A stretch of 64,000 nucleotides of DNA, from positions 1 through 64,000 of the forward strand of contig NZ_CANMAU010000005.1 in assembly GCF_947495925.1 (NCBI RefSeq), given 5' to 3'. The notes under the pieces are model-generated. The model did no database searches and was not told where the DNA came from. It was given only the letters and a program-made list of their open reading frames with translations. Source of the stretch: an uncultured Algibacter sp. GTDB lineage: Bacteria; Bacteroidota; Bacteroidia; Flavobacteriales; Flavobacteriaceae. A program made the translations under genes and the position numbers. Shown here one piece after another: positions 62,824 through 64,000 of the stretch; position 1 is the first letter of the stretch; the number at the start of each line of letters is the position of its first letter.

Positions 62824-64000
62824 ATGAGTGTAAAGCACATAGAAATAATGGATACGACATTGCGCGATGGTGAACAAACCTCGTCTGTGTCGTTTTCTGC
62901 TTCTGAGAAACTTACTATAGCTAAATTATTACTGGAAGAGCTAAAAGTAGATCGTATAGAAATTGCATCTGCTCGTGTTTCAGAAGGTGAATTTCAAGCG
63001 GTAAAAGATATTACCGATTGGGCGTCTGAACATGATTATCTCGATAAAGTTGAAGTATTAAGTTTTGTTGATAATGGTGTATCCATTAATTGGATGGTTG
63101 AAGCCGGAGCAAAGGTTCAAAATTTATTGACCAAAGGTTCATTAAACCATTTGACTCATCAGCTTAAAAAGACTTCTAATCAGCATTTTAAAGAAATTTC
63201 TGATGTCATTAATTTGGCCCGAGAAAAGGGTATTGGTACGAATGTATACTTAGAAGATTGGAGTAACGGTATGCGAAACTCCAAAGCCTATGTTTATGAG
63301 TTTTTAGACTTCCTGTCAACACAATCTGTAAAGCGTATTATGCTGCCGGATACTTTAGGGGTTTTAACCCCTGAAGAGTCTTTTGAATTTGTAAAAGAAA
63401 TAAAAGACAAGTATCCAGATTTACATTTTGATTTTCATGGACATAATGATTATGATTTAGGAGTTGCTAATGTCATGCAGGCTTTAAAAGCTGGAGCAGA
63501 CGGCTTGCACCTTACTATAAATGGTATGGGAGAGCGAGCTGGTAATGCACCTATGTCTAGTACCATAGCGGTTATAAATGATTTTATGCCGAGTATTACA
63601 ACGGGCGTAAATGAAAAAGTACTATATACCGTTTGCAAATTGGTTGAAAACTTTTCGGGAATTTTGATTCCCTCAAACAAACCCATTATTGGTGCAAATG
63701 TTTTTACACAAACGGCTGGTATACATGCTGATGGTGATAATAAAAACAACCTATACTTTAGTGATTTAATGCCAGAGCGTTTTGGAAGAAAACGGCAATA
63801 TGCTTTAGGTAAATCTTCTGGTAAAGCTAATATTCAAAAGAATCTTCAGCAATTGGGATTACAACTTGATGATGAAGATTTAAAAAAGGTAACCCAGCGT
63901 ATTATTGAGTTGGGTGATAAAAAACAAGTGGTTACTAAAGAGGACTTACCCTATATTATTTCTGATGTTTTAGATAGGACATATGAGGAAAAAATAAAAG
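62824..64000 (+). CDS. 2-isopropylmalate synthase-type HMGL-like enzyme, N-terminal part (3' end outside window)
   Basis: The ATG at 62824 opens at least 392 codons without a stop. IMDTTLRDGEQTSSVSFSA (residues 8-26), FDFHGHNDYDLGVANVMQAL with metal-binding His residues, and INGMGERAGNAPM are the HMG-lyase-like acyltransferase motifs. It is 3 bases after leuD, so 2-isopropylmalate synthase (leuA) is the natural reading. The related (R)-citramalate synthase cannot be excluded without the C-terminal regulatory domain, which lies outside the window. Confidence 0.82.
   Translation, partial: MSVKHIEIMDTTLRDGEQTSSVSFSASEKLTIAKLLLEELKVDRIEIASARVSEGEFQAVKDITDWASEHDYLDKVEVLSFVDNGVSINWMVEAGAKVQNLLTKGSLNHLTHQLKKTSNQHFKEISDVINLAREKGIGTNVYLEDWSNGMRNSKAYVYEFLDFLSTQSVKRIMLPDTLGVLTPEESFEFVKEIKDKYPDLHFDFHGHNDYDLGVANVMQALKAGADGLHLTINGMGERAGNAPMSSTIAVINDFMPSITTGVNEKVLYTVCKLVENFSGILIPSNKPIIGANVFTQTAGIHADGDNKNNLYFSDLMPERFGRKRQYALGKSSGKANIQKNLQQLGLQLDDEDLKKVTQRIIELGDKKQVVTKEDLPYIISDVLDRTYEEKIK

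Noticed and set aside
1-64000. CRISPR arrays, insertion sequences, integrases, phage genes, tRNA and rRNA genes
   Set aside because: Looked for by eye on both strands; none could be supported. The accessory character of the polysaccharide locus shows no visible integration boundary.

Overview
The window is AT-rich chromosomal DNA from a member of the Bacteroidota, almost certainly the family Flavobacteriaceae. This rests on several signs: a PorX-type response regulator/PglZ protein (type IX secretion regulation), a fused LpxC-FabZ, a bifunctional HisB, a SusC-like/OMP beta-barrel protein with a carboxypeptidase-regulatory N-terminus, -7 promoter boxes of the Bacteroidota form TAnnTTTG, and few Shine-Dalgarno sequences. 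I saw no rRNA, tRNA, CRISPR array, insertion sequence or phage gene.

Layout. (1) 1-1210, minus: the N-terminal part of a secreted leucine-rich-repeat plus malectin-domain protein that runs off the left edge. (2) 1752-19735, minus: a long extracellular/surface polysaccharide locus with five glycosyltransferases, an EpsG-like polymerase, a flippase, a deacetylase, a formyltransferase, two pyruvyl-transferase-family proteins, an F420-hydrogenase-beta-like Fe-S protein and four nucleotide-sugar enzymes. (3) 20312-26571, plus: aminotransferase, PglF-like 4,6-dehydratase, Wza-like export lipoprotein and Wzc-like tyrosine kinase, closed by a clear terminator. (4) 26660-32364: aroB and proline dehydrogenase, then a minus-strand run of alanine dehydrogenase, a small membrane protein, the polysaccharide-initiating sugar phosphotransferase and a short CapD-like dehydratase. 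(5) 32556-39158: outer-membrane receptor, a membrane protein preceded by a 45-residue secreted peptide gene, tsaE, porX and an HD phosphohydrolase. (6) 39213-48687: lipid A genes (lpxD, lpxC-fabZ, lpxA, efp, a second lpxD), sucD, fabG, a VWA membrane protein and a prohibitin-like protein. (7) 48759-56947: the complete histidine operon hisGDCBHAF(IE), headed by a histidine-rich leader peptide and terminator/antiterminator, and ending in a TruA-like gene. (8) 57021-60611: DUF2461 and DUF72 proteins, a small unknown, and a TetR-SDR pair with matching operator palindromes. (9) 60810-64000: leuC, leuD and an isopropylmalate-synthase-type gene cut by the right edge.

Together, regions 2-4 encode a Wzx/Wzy-type pathway. 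Nucleotide sugars (glucuronate, galacturonate, N-acetylhexosaminuronate and a 4-amino-4,6-dideoxy sugar are suggested) are assembled on a lipid carrier, decorated, flipped, polymerised and exported by the Wza/Wzc pair. The best regulatory finding is the his attenuator at 48833-48949, whose operon also carries a homologue of the tRNA pseudouridine synthase long known in enterics as hisT. The most unusual gene-level observation is an Fe-S protein (11982-13319) whose CxxCxxC cluster lies upstream of every ATG/GTG/TTG in frame, implying an ATT-type start or a sequence error.
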